Below are positions 17,059 through 25,594 of a DNA stretch of 64,000 bases, piece after piece. Every line of letters starts with the position of its first letter. The stretch's first letter is position 1. A program made the position numbers and the translations under genes. Under the pieces are notes generated by a model. It was not told the origin of the DNA and ran no database searches. It was given only the letters and a program-made list of their open reading frames with translations. The stretch comes from Clostridium_AW sp040797845 (GTDB lineage Bacteria; Bacillota; Clostridia; Clostridiales; Clostridiaceae): contig JBFNFA010000011.1 of the NCBI GenBank assembly GCA_040797845.1, forward strand, positions 66,388 through 130,387. Reading direction: 5' to 3'.

Positions 17059-18135
17059 TTATTCAATCATTGTTATTTCAAATTTATCAAATCTATCTGC
17101 TAACTTATCATATATTCTATACTCTTTAGAGCCATGCCTTATAAAGTCACCTTTATCTTCATCTTCGATAAATTCTATGCTATTTATTATTTCATTTGCA
17201 TCTAGTTCAAACATTGTTCTATTTGATGTTGAAGATTCTGGAGTTATTAGTGGAAAATCTTTAATGTTTAACTTATCTGATATTATATCTGGTTTATCAT
17301 ATCCATATTTTTTATACCATTCAATTAATTGGTCGTCGTTTCTAGGTCTTCCTAAATTATAATAATTATTATTTATAAGTATGTAGTTTGCTTCTTGTTT
17401 TACTAAAAAAAACTTAGGAAGAACAATCCATGTATTATCTCCACTATAAACACCAACTTCTTTATTTTTAGACTCATCATCAATTATAAAAAACTTATCA
17501 TTTAAAGCGGGATTAGCTGTGATTTTATTTCCTTCTGTATCCCATTGAGATTGTTGAGTATTGTGTCCAGACGTAAACCCACCATAACTATATTTAACCT
17601 CAACTTCTCCTGTAGAACATCTAATAAAATTTAAAGAATTATTTGTTTTTGTGCAATCAAATATACCAAGATAGGTTCTGGATAAAAAATATCCGTAAGT
17701 AGCATCATATAATTTATCAAATACAACATTGTAAAATTGCCATTTAAATCTAAAGTCAAGCGTGTTTATTCTATCTATATTAGCAGATGTGTATATAAGA
17801 TTGTATAGAGATAAAGTATATCTTGAATTTCCAAAATTACCAGACCCATTTTGTTCCCCTAATCTTTGATTTTGAATCAAAGTTGTTTTCATGTTTTTAC
17901 CCACAAAAGATACTTTTAAATTATTTAACGGTTGTATATTAAACATATTAGAAACTGTAGTGTATATACCCTCATCTAAATAAAATAAACTGTCTTCGTC
18001 TATTTTACCTATAGAAGAAATAGCACCACCAATAGTCTTATATGGACTCTCTTTTGAACCGTTTCCTACACTATCGTTGCCATTAAGCTCACTTATGTAA
18101 TATTTTTTCGAATAGTCACTTGGATTTAACTTCAT
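17059..18135 (-). CDS. Tail fibre-like protein: beta-helix type N-domain plus shared C-module
   Basis: A 358-residue protein, eighth and last of the fibre array in transcription order. It opens with KKYYISELNGNDSVGNGSKE and PYKTIGGAISSI, the start of many right-handed beta-helix (pectate-lyase-like, DUF1565) proteins, and continues with short strand repeats over about 1-220. A shared-module copy begins near 245 (FLVKQEANYILINNNYYNLG, then LIEWYKKYGYDKPDI). The last 90 residues diverge from the other members. Likely a surface- or glycan-binding part of the tail. Ribosome site AGAGGTGAT. Confidence 0.72.
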   Translation of the reverse strand: MKLNPSDYSKKYYISELNGNDSVGNGSKESPYKTIGGAISSIGKIDEDSLFYLDEGIYTTVSNMFNIQPLNNLKVSFVGKNMKTTLIQNQRLGEQNGSGNFGNSRYTLSLYNLIYTSANIDRINTLDFRFKWQFYNVVFDKLYDATYGYFLSRTYLGIFDCTKTNNSLNFIRCSTGEVEVKYSYGGFTSGHNTQQSQWDTEGNKITANPALNDKFFIIDDESKNKEVGVYSGDNTWIVLPKFFLVKQEANYILINNNYYNLGRPRNDDQLIEWYKKYGYDKPDIISDKLNIKDFPLITPESSTSNRTMFELDANEIINSIEFIEDEDKGDFIRHGSKEYRIYDKLADRFDKFEITMIE

Positions 18136-18178
18136 TTAATCACCTCTTTATTTTTAATTTTACATGTGCTAATAATTA

Positions 18179-19801
18179 CTAATTCTTACTCATCAATATA
18201 TTACAGATACCATCATTATTCTTCTTCAATATATCAATAGGTTTATATGGAGTTTTTAATTCATATGTCATAGTAGCTTCTGTTTTCTCTATATCATCTG
18301 TCCACATTAATAATTTGCATTTATTATCTATTAGCCATTGGTTTGATGGTTTTGGAGTTGTAGATACTAAGACTACTAAATTGCCTTTATTTGATATCTT
18401 TGTGAAAAATATTAAATACACTTCTTCTATATTTTCAAAATTTTTCTTTAAGGTATCTTTTGTCAATCCTACTATATCGCTAAATCCATTTTCTTCAAAG
18501 TTCAATTCATCTATATTCTGGTTTACAGTTTTTGTAATTTGGCTTTCTTTATAAGTATATATTTCGTTGTTATATTTAATTAATGCTAAGCCATTTATTT
18601 TTTTCATCATTTCTAACTCTCTAATGGTTGTCCAATTGTCCGATGAAGATATATTAAATTGCCAATATCTATGATGCCCTACATCTCCAAATTCAATGGC
18701 TACATTTGTACTATTTGTAACAGACCCTGTCCAACTTGCCTTTGGAACACCAACCCATTCTGAACTATCGTCTGAGTATGACATAGAAATATTAGTTTGA
18801 CTACTATTCATACCAAACATTATATTGTATTTTTCTAGTGGTTCACTTACCTCAAAATCAATTACAATATTAGCTCTATAACCGTTTGCTTGATATATAG
18901 TACTAGAGTTCCCATCAAAAGCATTTTTTAAAGGATATGAAATATACGAAGGAGTTCCTGTATATGACTTCCCTATAATTAAATTTTCAGTATATTCATT
19001 ATTATCTAGAATAATTTTCGAAACATCTATCATTTCGTTTTCTAGCTTAACTTCAAAATACTTTCCATTACCTAGCACACCTTTATCAACACCTTGTAAC
19101 CCTATTTTATCTATAGTTTTATTATTGACTACATCATAGTCTGCAAAACCATCATTAATAAAAGCTTCTTCTGATAAAATATTATTAGATTTAATTAATA
19201 TATCATCTTTAAATGTCCATAAAACATTTGATTGGTCTTGGATTAGATAATAAGGATAAGTCTGACTTCCATCCCAAGAGGAGTATCCTTTTGGAGGTTT
19301 ATATTTAAATGGAGTTGCTCCAAAGTTTGCAGATAATATCCCATTTCCAGAATTAGAACCAAATGATGCAACAGGGCTAAAAAAATCACCTTTCAAATTA
19401 TCTAAAAAGGCATTTTGTATAATACCATTAACAGAAAATCTTAAAATCTTAGCATCCCCATCAAACAATAATCCTATTGTAGAGCCAGCTCCGGGTTTGC
19501 TATCAATCACCCCTTTTTTTACAATTCCATCCCACAAATCTCTATCATATCCATATAGTATATATCTTGAAGCTTTATATCCACTATCTGTACCATTGTA
19601 ATTGTTATTTGATAATCCTATCATATATTGTAAGTTACTACTATTAGCTATATATATTTCAAAGTACTTTTTTCCTGTAGAATGGCTCTTGTTAGCTATA
19701 ATACCAACAGAAGCTCCTCTTAGTGTTAAATCTAATCCATTATCTCCTATTGTGACGTTTCCATACTTAGAACTGCTATCCCATATAACTACTTCTGACA
19801 T
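18179..19801 (-). CDS. Tail fibre-like protein with SPRY and discoidin-like domains
   Basis: A 540-residue protein. Residues about 1-190 form a SPRY domain (GLDLTLRGASVGIIANKSHS, KKYFEIYI, IGLLFDGDAKILRFSVNG, ANFGATPFKYKPP). A middle stretch (YLIQDQSNVLWTFKDDILIK) resembles a diverged copy of the array module, followed by an F5/8-type discoidin-like domain at about 275-400 (AFDGNSSTIYQANGYRANIV, VGHHRYWQFNISSSDNWTTI). The C-terminus carries another diverged module copy ending TPYKPIDILKKNNDGICNIL. Both recognised domains bind ligands such as glycans or proteins, fitting a receptor-binding role. Confidence 0.75.
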   Translation of the reverse strand: MSEVVIWDSSSKYGNVTIGDNGLDLTLRGASVGIIANKSHSTGKKYFEIYIANSSNLQYMIGLSNNNYNGTDSGYKASRYILYGYDRDLWDGIVKKGVIDSKPGAGSTIGLLFDGDAKILRFSVNGIIQNAFLDNLKGDFFSPVASFGSNSGNGILSANFGATPFKYKPPKGYSSWDGSQTYPYYLIQDQSNVLWTFKDDILIKSNNILSEEAFINDGFADYDVVNNKTIDKIGLQGVDKGVLGNGKYFEVKLENEMIDVSKIILDNNEYTENLIIGKSYTGTPSYISYPLKNAFDGNSSTIYQANGYRANIVIDFEVSEPLEKYNIMFGMNSSQTNISMSYSDDSSEWVGVPKASWTGSVTNSTNVAIEFGDVGHHRYWQFNISSSDNWTTIRELEMMKKINGLALIKYNNEIYTYKESQITKTVNQNIDELNFEENGFSDIVGLTKDTLKKNFENIEEVYLIFFTKISNKGNLVVLVSTTPKPSNQWLIDNKCKLLMWTDDIEKTEATMTYELKTPYKPIDILKKNNDGICNILMSKN

Positions 19802-19830
19802 TCTATCACCTCTTTCTCATTTAATATAGC

Positions 19831-20514
19831 TTACTCTATATTTATAATACTTTTAAAATCACTACCGAAATCAAAACTAAACATTTTTCCAGAATCTAAA
19901 CTTGTACCGTTAGAATTTAAACTACCTCCACTTCTCTCTTTTAATAAATCGTTCAAATCATCGAATCCTTTTATGTCAAAATCAGCTTTAATTGGATAGT
20001 CTCCAGAACTTAAAGTTATTGGTTTAAAAGCTTCACCTTCATAATATTCTGGTTTAATTGAATAGAATTGGTCTGATTGTTTTATTAAATGTTTATAACT
20101 ATGACCGTAAATTTCTATTTCACATATGCCATTGCTTTTATTCGCACCTCCATAGTTATTTAATATTTTAAAACTAATGTATTTATATTTAAACTCGCTA
20201 TTTATATTAAAAGCTTGCAGTTCTTCATTACTTAATAATATCCCGTTTAACAAAGATGTATAATTAATTCCACCAAGTGAACCTTTTAATTCAAAATCTT
20301 TACATCTACCTGCTGTAACTATTAATTGTTTTAATCTTACCTCTTCAATTTTATAAGGCTTGTCCAATTCTATAATTAAAGTTGGTTGGTTTAGATAGAC
20401 ATCCATAAATCCATCACTAGGATTTAAATTCCCATCTACAGCCTTATTAGGTGTATAGTCTAAATAATAACCGTAGTCACTACTGATTGGTCTGTTTAAA
20501 GCTAAATTAATCAC
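19831..20514 (-). CDS. Tail fibre-like protein with F5/8-type discoidin domain
   Basis: A 227-residue protein. Residues about 1-140 form a discoidin/F5-8C-type galactose-binding-like domain: NLALNRPISSDYGYYLDY, KAVDGNLNPSDGFMD, LIIELDKPYKIEEVRLKQL and NGICEIEIYGHSY match the usual order. A short version of the shared module follows (LIKQSDQFYSIKPEYYEG) with a diverged end lacking the YKIIDEIRK motif. GTG start with GGAGGTGATG. It is the shortest member of the array. Confidence 0.75.
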   Translation of the reverse strand: MINLALNRPISSDYGYYLDYTPNKAVDGNLNPSDGFMDVYLNQPTLIIELDKPYKIEEVRLKQLIVTAGRCKDFELKGSLGGINYTSLLNGILLSNEELQAFNINSEFKYKYISFKILNNYGGANKSNGICEIEIYGHSYKHLIKQSDQFYSIKPEYYEGEAFKPITLSSGDYPIKADFDIKGFDDLNDLLKERSGGSLNSNGTSLDSGKMFSFDFGSDFKSIINIE

Positions 20515-20555
20515 ACCATCACCTCCAATTTTCTAAATCCAAACTAAATTTCAAA

Positions 20556-21356
20556 CTAATATTCCTTAAATACAACATTTCCAATTCCACCATTAACCTT
20601 CCTTATCTCATCTATAATCTTATAATTATTATAATCATACTCAAAATAAGTTTTATTATCTTCTTCTGTAATATATAAATCTTCTTTCTTTATATCATTT
20701 AAATTAACATCTAAGGATTCATATATATTACCAACACCTTCAACCATAGGAACTTTTTTTGATGTTAAAACATCTTGAAAGTGTTGAATTCTTTCTGTCC
20801 CATAATCTCTAAACCAATTATCCAATTCATCTAGGTTAGTAGGCTGTCCTAGTTTTAAGTAGTTGCTATGTGTAGTGTAGTAATTGTCGTTTTGTTTAAT
20901 TAGATATTTGCCCATATATATTCTATAAGGTTTTAATATAGAATTTATATCTACATCTATAGCATCAAAAGCCATATCCCTACCTACAGCTATATTGTCT
21001 GGTGCTAATATTTCAACGTAGTGTTCTGTGTTTTCTAATCCTACCTTTTCAAATACTATAACTCTGAATATAGGTGTATTTCCACTTCTTTCAGAAAAAT
21101 AATACTCTTCGCCATCTAATATTATTTTTATATTATCATTCTTATTATTGTAAACTAATCCAATTAATCTAAATTTATCTCCTGTAAAATTAAATCTTGC
21201 CTTTGAGTTTGGAGTATTGGTATATCTAATAGTGCCATTCCAATATTCCCTATTAACGTCATCACCCCAAACTCCTGTATATTCTATTATATCATCAGCA
21301 AAATCATATCTTTTCCAACCTTGTTCTGGTTGAGGTAATTGTTGACCAACAGCCAT
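20556..21356 (-). CDS. Tail fibre-like protein, galactose-binding-like N-domain plus shared C-module
   Basis: A 266-residue protein, full-length paralogue of the gene at 22388-23194 (both begin MA.-.-QQL-QPEQGWKR). The N-terminal domain (about 12-140) has the strand pattern ARFNFTGDKFRLIGLVY, DGEEYYFSE, RVIVFEKVGLENTEHYVEIL, seen in galactose-binding-like modules of clostridial surface and phage proteins. The C-module runs from YLIKQNDNYYTTHSNYLKLG through LDNWFRDYGTERI to the terminal YKIIDEIRKVNGGIGNVVF. Ribosome site GGAGGTGACA. Confidence 0.75.
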   Translation of the reverse strand: MAVGQQLPQPEQGWKRYDFADDIIEYTGVWGDDVNREYWNGTIRYTNTPNSKARFNFTGDKFRLIGLVYNNKNDNIKIILDGEEYYFSERSGNTPIFRVIVFEKVGLENTEHYVEILAPDNIAVGRDMAFDAIDVDINSILKPYRIYMGKYLIKQNDNYYTTHSNYLKLGQPTNLDELDNWFRDYGTERIQHFQDVLTSKKVPMVEGVGNIYESLDVNLNDIKKEDLYITEEDNKTYFEYDYNNYKIIDEIRKVNGGIGNVVFKEY

Positions 21357-21381
21357 ATATTGTCACCTCCAAATCTTCATT

Positions 21382-22359
21382 TTAATATTCTTTAAATACA
21401 ACATTACCAACACCATTATTAACTTTCCTTATCTCATCAATAATTTTATAATTATCAGCATCATACTCTAGTTTTAGCTTACCATCATTCTCTTTGAACA
21501 TGTATATATAAGGCTTCTTCACATCATTAAAATCAACATCTAAGGACTCATATATCTTACGTGGCTCACTAAATTTATCTACAGGAACAATTTTATTATT
21601 ATAACTATCTTGTAGATTTAATATGTTATTTGCTCCATATTCAGATAGCCATTTCTTTAACTCTACTTTATCTTTTGGTACACCTAATTTATAATAATTA
21701 TTATTTGTTGTATAATAATCTTGATTTTGTTTAATTAGATGCTTATTTTCATTAAACCATTTAGCATTATCAACATCAAAAGGTCTATAACCTTTCCACT
21801 TCAAATTATTCCATTCATTAGGATTTGAAGTTGTAATATTAAATTTAGTTTCCCCAAAATTAACTGTTGCACTTCCACCCTCTCTCCTTATTCCCAATAC
21901 TGGATAAATGTAACTATTATTTAATATATTTTTCTCACTTTCATATAAAATCAACCCATTTTTATAAAATCGAACATATTTATCGTTATAATCAACAGCA
22001 ATTCCAAAGATATCTCCTTGATTCGACTCTTCATTTTTTGTTAATAAAATATTTGACCCATTATAAATACTCCAACTAGTTTTAGCAACATTAATTAAAA
22101 ACTTATCACCAACTGTAGGCATACCATTATGATAAAGTGAACTATCGGAACTACAAACACCTAAATATATAATTGAACTACTGCTAAATTCATCGAATTT
22201 CAATTCATAATATATCTTTTTTAAATTTGATGAATTTGTTGCCCTAACTCCAGAATAACTATATACATCTCCTTGTAATAATCTGTTTGCCTTCATGTTA
22301 TTATCTTTTAGTTCTATATAGTTATTTTTGTCACTAGGATTCCATGTAATTAAACTCAT
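21382..22359 (-). CDS. Tail fibre-like protein, SPRY domain plus shared C-module
   Basis: A 325-residue protein. The N-terminal 190 residues form a SPRY domain: KKIYYELKFDEFSSSSIIYLGV, GDIFGIAVDYNDKYVRFYKNG and YPVLGIRREGGSATVNFGE are its conserved strands. The shared module follows (HLIKQNQDYYTTNNNYYKLG, LKKWLSEYGANNI, YESLDVDFNDVKKP, YKIIDEIRKVNNGVGNVVF). The C-terminal 30 residues are almost identical to those of the next gene, showing recent duplication or conversion. Ribosome site GGAGGTGAGAG. Confidence 0.77.
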   Translation of the reverse strand: MSLITWNPSDKNNYIELKDNNMKANRLLQGDVYSYSGVRATNSSNLKKIYYELKFDEFSSSSIIYLGVCSSDSSLYHNGMPTVGDKFLINVAKTSWSIYNGSNILLTKNEESNQGDIFGIAVDYNDKYVRFYKNGLILYESEKNILNNSYIYPVLGIRREGGSATVNFGETKFNITTSNPNEWNNLKWKGYRPFDVDNAKWFNENKHLIKQNQDYYTTNNNYYKLGVPKDKVELKKWLSEYGANNILNLQDSYNNKIVPVDKFSEPRKIYESLDVDFNDVKKPYIYMFKENDGKLKLEYDADNYKIIDEIRKVNNGVGNVVFKEY

Positions 22360-22387
22360 ATAAATCTCTCACCTCCAAATATAAAAA

Positions 22388-23194
22388 TCAATATTCTTTA
22401 AACACAACATTACCAATTCCACTATTAATCTTCTTTATTTCATCTATTATTTTATACGAATCGGTATCATATCTAACTTTCTTTTTATCATCTTCTTCAA
22501 ATACATATATATTAGGTTTCTTTACATCATTAAAATCTATATTTAAACTTTCATATATCATATCATCATCTACTACAGTAGGAGTATGTTTATTATCCAA
22601 CGACTCATTTATAATATTTAAGTCATTATATCCATAATTTTCTATCCAATATGAAAGTTCTGTAGGAGATTTTGATTCTCCTAAATTTATATAATTATGG
22701 TCTATAGAATAAATGTTTTTTGATTGTTGAATAAGATATTTATCAACCTGATACTTCATCAATTTTTCATTTTCATTTATATCAACAGCATACAATACCA
22801 TATTTATACCATAACCAGTCGTTTCTTCAACGCTAGGAGAAGGCTTTATCTCAACATAATGATTCCCATTGTGCAAATCTATCTTTTCAAAAACAACTAT
22901 CCGAAACCTTGTTGGAGAATAAGATTCAGAAAATTTGTATTCATTGCCATCTATAAGAATAATATTATCATCTCTCTTATCTATAGATGATACTTCTGAT
23001 ATTATTCTTATCTTACTTCCTGTAAAACTAAATCTAATCGAAGAATTTTTATCATTCGTATATTTAGAAGAACCTCCCCATAGCCCAGAATTATCATATG
23101 GTTTCCAATTTCCAATATACTCTATATTACTATCAGTATCATCTATTCTTTTCCAACCCTGTTCTGGTTGTAATAATTGCTGATTTATAGCCAT
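22388..23194 (-). CDS. Tail fibre-like protein, galactose-binding-like N-domain plus shared C-module
   Basis: A 268-residue protein paralogous along its length to the gene at 20556-21356. N-domain strands: SIRFSFTGSKIRIISEVS, LIDGNEYKFSES, RIVVFEKIDLHNGNHYVEI. The shared module reads YLIQQSKNIYSIDHNYINLG, LSYWIENYGYNDL, YESLNIDFNDVKKP, YKIIDEIKKINSGIGNVVF. Ribosome site GGAGGTAAA. Likely a carbohydrate-binding tail tip component; the glycan is unknown. Confidence 0.75.
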   Translation of the reverse strand: MAINQQLLQPEQGWKRIDDTDSNIEYIGNWKPYDNSGLWGGSSKYTNDKNSSIRFSFTGSKIRIISEVSSIDKRDDNIILIDGNEYKFSESYSPTRFRIVVFEKIDLHNGNHYVEIKPSPSVEETTGYGINMVLYAVDINENEKLMKYQVDKYLIQQSKNIYSIDHNYINLGESKSPTELSYWIENYGYNDLNIINESLDNKHTPTVVDDDMIYESLNIDFNDVKKPNIYVFEEDDKKKVRYDTDSYKIIDEIKKINSGIGNVVFKEY

Positions 23195-23226
23195 GTTTTT
23201 TTACCTCCAAATATAAATTATATATA

Positions 23227-24006
23227 CTAATATTTTTTATAAACTATATTTCCTAAACCACCATTACTTTCTCTTATCTTATCTATGATTTTATATTCAT
23301 CACAATCATAATAAATATTTCTTTTATCATCTTCATTTTTTAATGATATATCACCTTTAATATCTTTAAAATCTATATTTAATGATTTATATATTTCTTC
23401 AAAGCCTTTATCTGTTGGAGTTTTTTTATAATTTAAATCCTTCATTAGTATTTCTATATCATCATATCCATAACTATCTAACCATTGATTTGTTTTGTTT
23501 GCGTCTGTAGAAGCTCCTAAATTTAAATAATTATGGTCTATATAATAAAGATTTTCTTTTTGACGAATAAGAAAATCTTGGGTTAACAGGTGTTCTATAT
23601 ACCATTCTGTAAACATAGTATAGGAAGAAGAATATTGTATTCTATATACCCCGATTTCCAAATCTTTACACAAAGAATACCAGCTATTATTTTTAGTAGG
23701 TATTGAAGAACCTATTCTTTCAAACTTGCCATTTATTTCTTTATAAAGATAAACAGGCATTGGCGTATACCCTCCCCCGTCAGAATAAGGTTGACCATAA
23801 GCCCATATATTGCTTTTTTGAGGTAGCTCAAACTCTATATATGGACTAAAACTATATAGGATAACACCAAATGCTGTATGATTTTTTAAATCTCCATCTA
23901 ACAAGGTTTCTATTTTATCAAAACGACCTTGGTCATTGTATTCTAAAAAATTAATTTTACCTTCTTTTCCTAAATTTGGAACGTCAGGTTTAGCGTTTCC
24001 AGCCAT
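23227..24006 (-). CDS. Tail fibre-like protein with unclassified N-domain plus shared C-module
   Basis: A 259-residue protein. The N-terminal 145 residues (INFLEYNDQGRFDKIETLLD, PYIEFELPQKSNIWAYGQPY, YRIQYSSSYTMFTEWYIEHL) look like a beta-sandwich, possibly a diverged discoidin-type domain, but I do not recognise a family with confidence. The shared module is clear: FLIRQKENLYYIDHNYLNLG, TNQWLDSYGYDDI, YKSLNIDFKDIKGD, YKIIDKIRESNGGLGNIVY. Ribosome site GGAGGTGTT. Confidence 0.7.
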   Translation of the reverse strand: MAGNAKPDVPNLGKEGKINFLEYNDQGRFDKIETLLDGDLKNHTAFGVILYSFSPYIEFELPQKSNIWAYGQPYSDGGGYTPMPVYLYKEINGKFERIGSSIPTKNNSWYSLCKDLEIGVYRIQYSSSYTMFTEWYIEHLLTQDFLIRQKENLYYIDHNYLNLGASTDANKTNQWLDSYGYDDIEILMKDLNYKKTPTDKGFEEIYKSLNIDFKDIKGDISLKNEDDKRNIYYDCDEYKIIDKIRESNGGLGNIVYKKY

Positions 24007-24032
24007 ATTAAAAACACCTCCTATTTGTCATT

Positions 24033-25082
24033 CTATTTCTTAACTAATACACTAAACTTACCATTATTAATCTTCTTAATATCATCTAATAATTTATATG
24101 GCGTTGAATCATAACTAACATTATCAGATACATCGGTAAGTTCTTTTACTTCAACATTACCTAAGAATTGTTTGAAATCTATATTTCTAGTTTCATATAC
24201 TTCTTGCTCTTTTTGAGAAGATACTGTCCTTCTAGTGGAATCTTCTAGTAATATACCTATATCATCATATCCATACAACTCAAACCAATTGTTTAATTGT
24301 TGGTCACTAGTTGGTTCACCTAATTTTATATAGTTATGGTCTATTGAGTAGACTTCTACTCCTTGTTGGATGAGAAAGTTTACTTCTTTTAAATCAACCT
24401 CTCCTTCAACCCGCATAGGATTTATTATAGTTCCATTTATTTTACTTTTTGATGAATCGAAAGCTGTTGTGCCTTTACCTTCATCAAACTTCCAATATCC
24501 AATTAAATAGTTTTCTATGTTTTTTGGTACTTCCAACATATTATTCTTTACTTCATTTTGGGATAGTGCATAATTATAAACCTTAAATTCATCTAACATA
24601 CCATTAAATATACCCTGTGTTGGAGTTACATTGTCAGCAGAAGTTCCAGCACCAATCATAAAAGGGTTATTTGAAATCATATTCGCATTTTTGTAAGCAG
24701 ATATATTAAAGCTTTTCGTCAACTCTCCATTTATATACACACTTAACATCGAATCTCTATCCCACACACTTGTAAGATGAAACCATTTTCCGTATTCTGG
24801 CTTATAATCTGTTGTATAATTAATATGGGTTTCTGAACCCCAAGCCATAAATATATTTACCGTTTTAGAAGTGTTGATTAAAGTTATACCATACCTATAC
24901 ATCTGAGCCGAAGCACGAGTTTTACTTACGAAATTCAGACTATTAATGCCATCATATCCAGTATCTATATTTGCCCAGAATGATATTGTCATGTCGTTTA
25001 AACCCATATTATAATTATTGCCATAATTTATATATGTATTTTTCCCATCAAACTTTAAAGCAAATGGATTGTTTTTTGCCAT
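24033..25082 (-). CDS. Tail fibre-like protein, LamG/concanavalin-like N-domain plus shared C-module
   Basis: A 349-residue protein, first of the array. The N-terminal 200 residues are a LamG-type (LamGL) domain: ALKFDGKNTYINYGNNYNMG, MTISFWANIDTGYDG, GKWFHLTSVWDRDSMLSVYI, NGMLDEFKVYNYALSQNEV and LIGYWKFDEGKGTTAFDSS are classical. The shared module follows (LIQQGVEVYSIDHNYIKLG, LNNWFELYGYDDIGIL, YETRNIDFKQF, YKLLDDIKKINNGKFSVLV). The ATG at 25082 is chosen because GGGGAGGTAA precedes it; the upstream in-frame codon at 25103 overlaps that site. Confidence 0.8.
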   Translation of the reverse strand: MAKNNPFALKFDGKNTYINYGNNYNMGLNDMTISFWANIDTGYDGINSLNFVSKTRASAQMYRYGITLINTSKTVNIFMAWGSETHINYTTDYKPEYGKWFHLTSVWDRDSMLSVYINGELTKSFNISAYKNANMISNNPFMIGAGTSADNVTPTQGIFNGMLDEFKVYNYALSQNEVKNNMLEVPKNIENYLIGYWKFDEGKGTTAFDSSKSKINGTIINPMRVEGEVDLKEVNFLIQQGVEVYSIDHNYIKLGEPTSDQQLNNWFELYGYDDIGILLEDSTRRTVSSQKEQEVYETRNIDFKQFLGNVEVKELTDVSDNVSYDSTPYKLLDDIKKINNGKFSVLVKK

Positions 25083-25118
25083 ATGTTTACCTCCCCTCAA
25101 CATAAAAATATTTATTAG

Positions 25119-25136
25119 GTGGGAATCTCACCCACC
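25119..25136 (-). other. Short hairpin ahead of the fibre array
   Basis: GGTGGG / CCCACC stem with a 7-nt loop, 37 nt before the first fibre gene. The rest of the gap 25137-25325 holds no convincing gene. A broken frame there encodes MSVRKDDKIKILSK and, in another frame, LKDRGTEFEKTVEIIN, possibly a decayed small phage gene. Confidence 0.45.
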
Positions 25137-25325
25137 CATATTTAATTAATTATCTCTACTGTTTTTTCAAACTCAGTTCCCCTATCTTTTAACCCTTCTA
25201 ATATTTAGATAAAATCTTGATTTTATCGTCTTTTCTTACACTCATAGAATTCATAAGTACATCACATTAATATATAATTACTTAGTTAACTCTTTAATTT
25301 CACTGTTATACGTTTATATTATAAA

Positions 25326-25356
25326 AAAGTTGCCATAAAATAATTATGACAACTTT
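25326..25356 (-). terminator. Terminator after the 74-codon Cys-containing gene
   Basis: AAAGTTG / CAACTTT arms with a T-run (TTTTTTATAATA) on the minus strand. Confidence 0.75.
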
Positions 25357-25366
25357 CTAAACATAT

Positions 25367-25591
25367 CTACTTTTCTTTTATATTTTTATAATTCTTAATG
25401 TTTCTTCCTCTTTTATTTGACTTAATCAATTCTTGTTTCAAACAATTTTCACATATTCTATCGTATTTAAATACTATGCAATTATCCTCTACTGTCATTT
25501 CACTTATTGGATTACAACACCAAACATGCTGGCAATTCTCATCTCCTTGTGAAATAACCTCAAGTATTTTATTGCCTTCTATAAAAATCAC
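25367..25591 (-). CDS. Small cysteine-containing protein in the tail operon
   Basis: A 74-residue frame beginning at a GTG that lies inside the ribosome-site-like AAGGGGTGATTTTT. Twelve nt later is ATA, so the normal AAGGGGTGATTTTTATG arrangement seems to have an ATA instead of ATG. The protein has four paired cysteines (ENCQHVWCC and RICENCLKQEL), suggesting a metal site or disulphides, and a basic tail. It sits between the DNRLRE/repeat protein and the fibre array. Function unknown; start codon uncertain. Confidence 0.5.
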   Translation of the reverse strand: MIFIEGNKILEVISQGDENCQHVWCCNPISEMTVEDNCIVFKYDRICENCLKQELIKSNKRGRNIKNYKNIKEK

Positions 25592-25594
25592 CCC

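Larger units (their letters stand above)
17059..25082 (-). repeat. Tandem array of eight fibre-like genes sharing a C-terminal module
   Basis: Eight consecutive genes are separated by only 25-45 bp. Most carry a module of about 110 residues: LI-Q---YY-IDHNY--LG-PT, L--W---YGYDDI, YESLN-DFNDVK and a terminal YKIIDEI-K-N-G-GNVVFKEY. The N-terminal halves differ (LamG, SPRY, discoidin, galactose-binding-like, beta-helix). The module is strongest in the first five genes and weaker toward the lysis genes. Confidence 0.85.
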
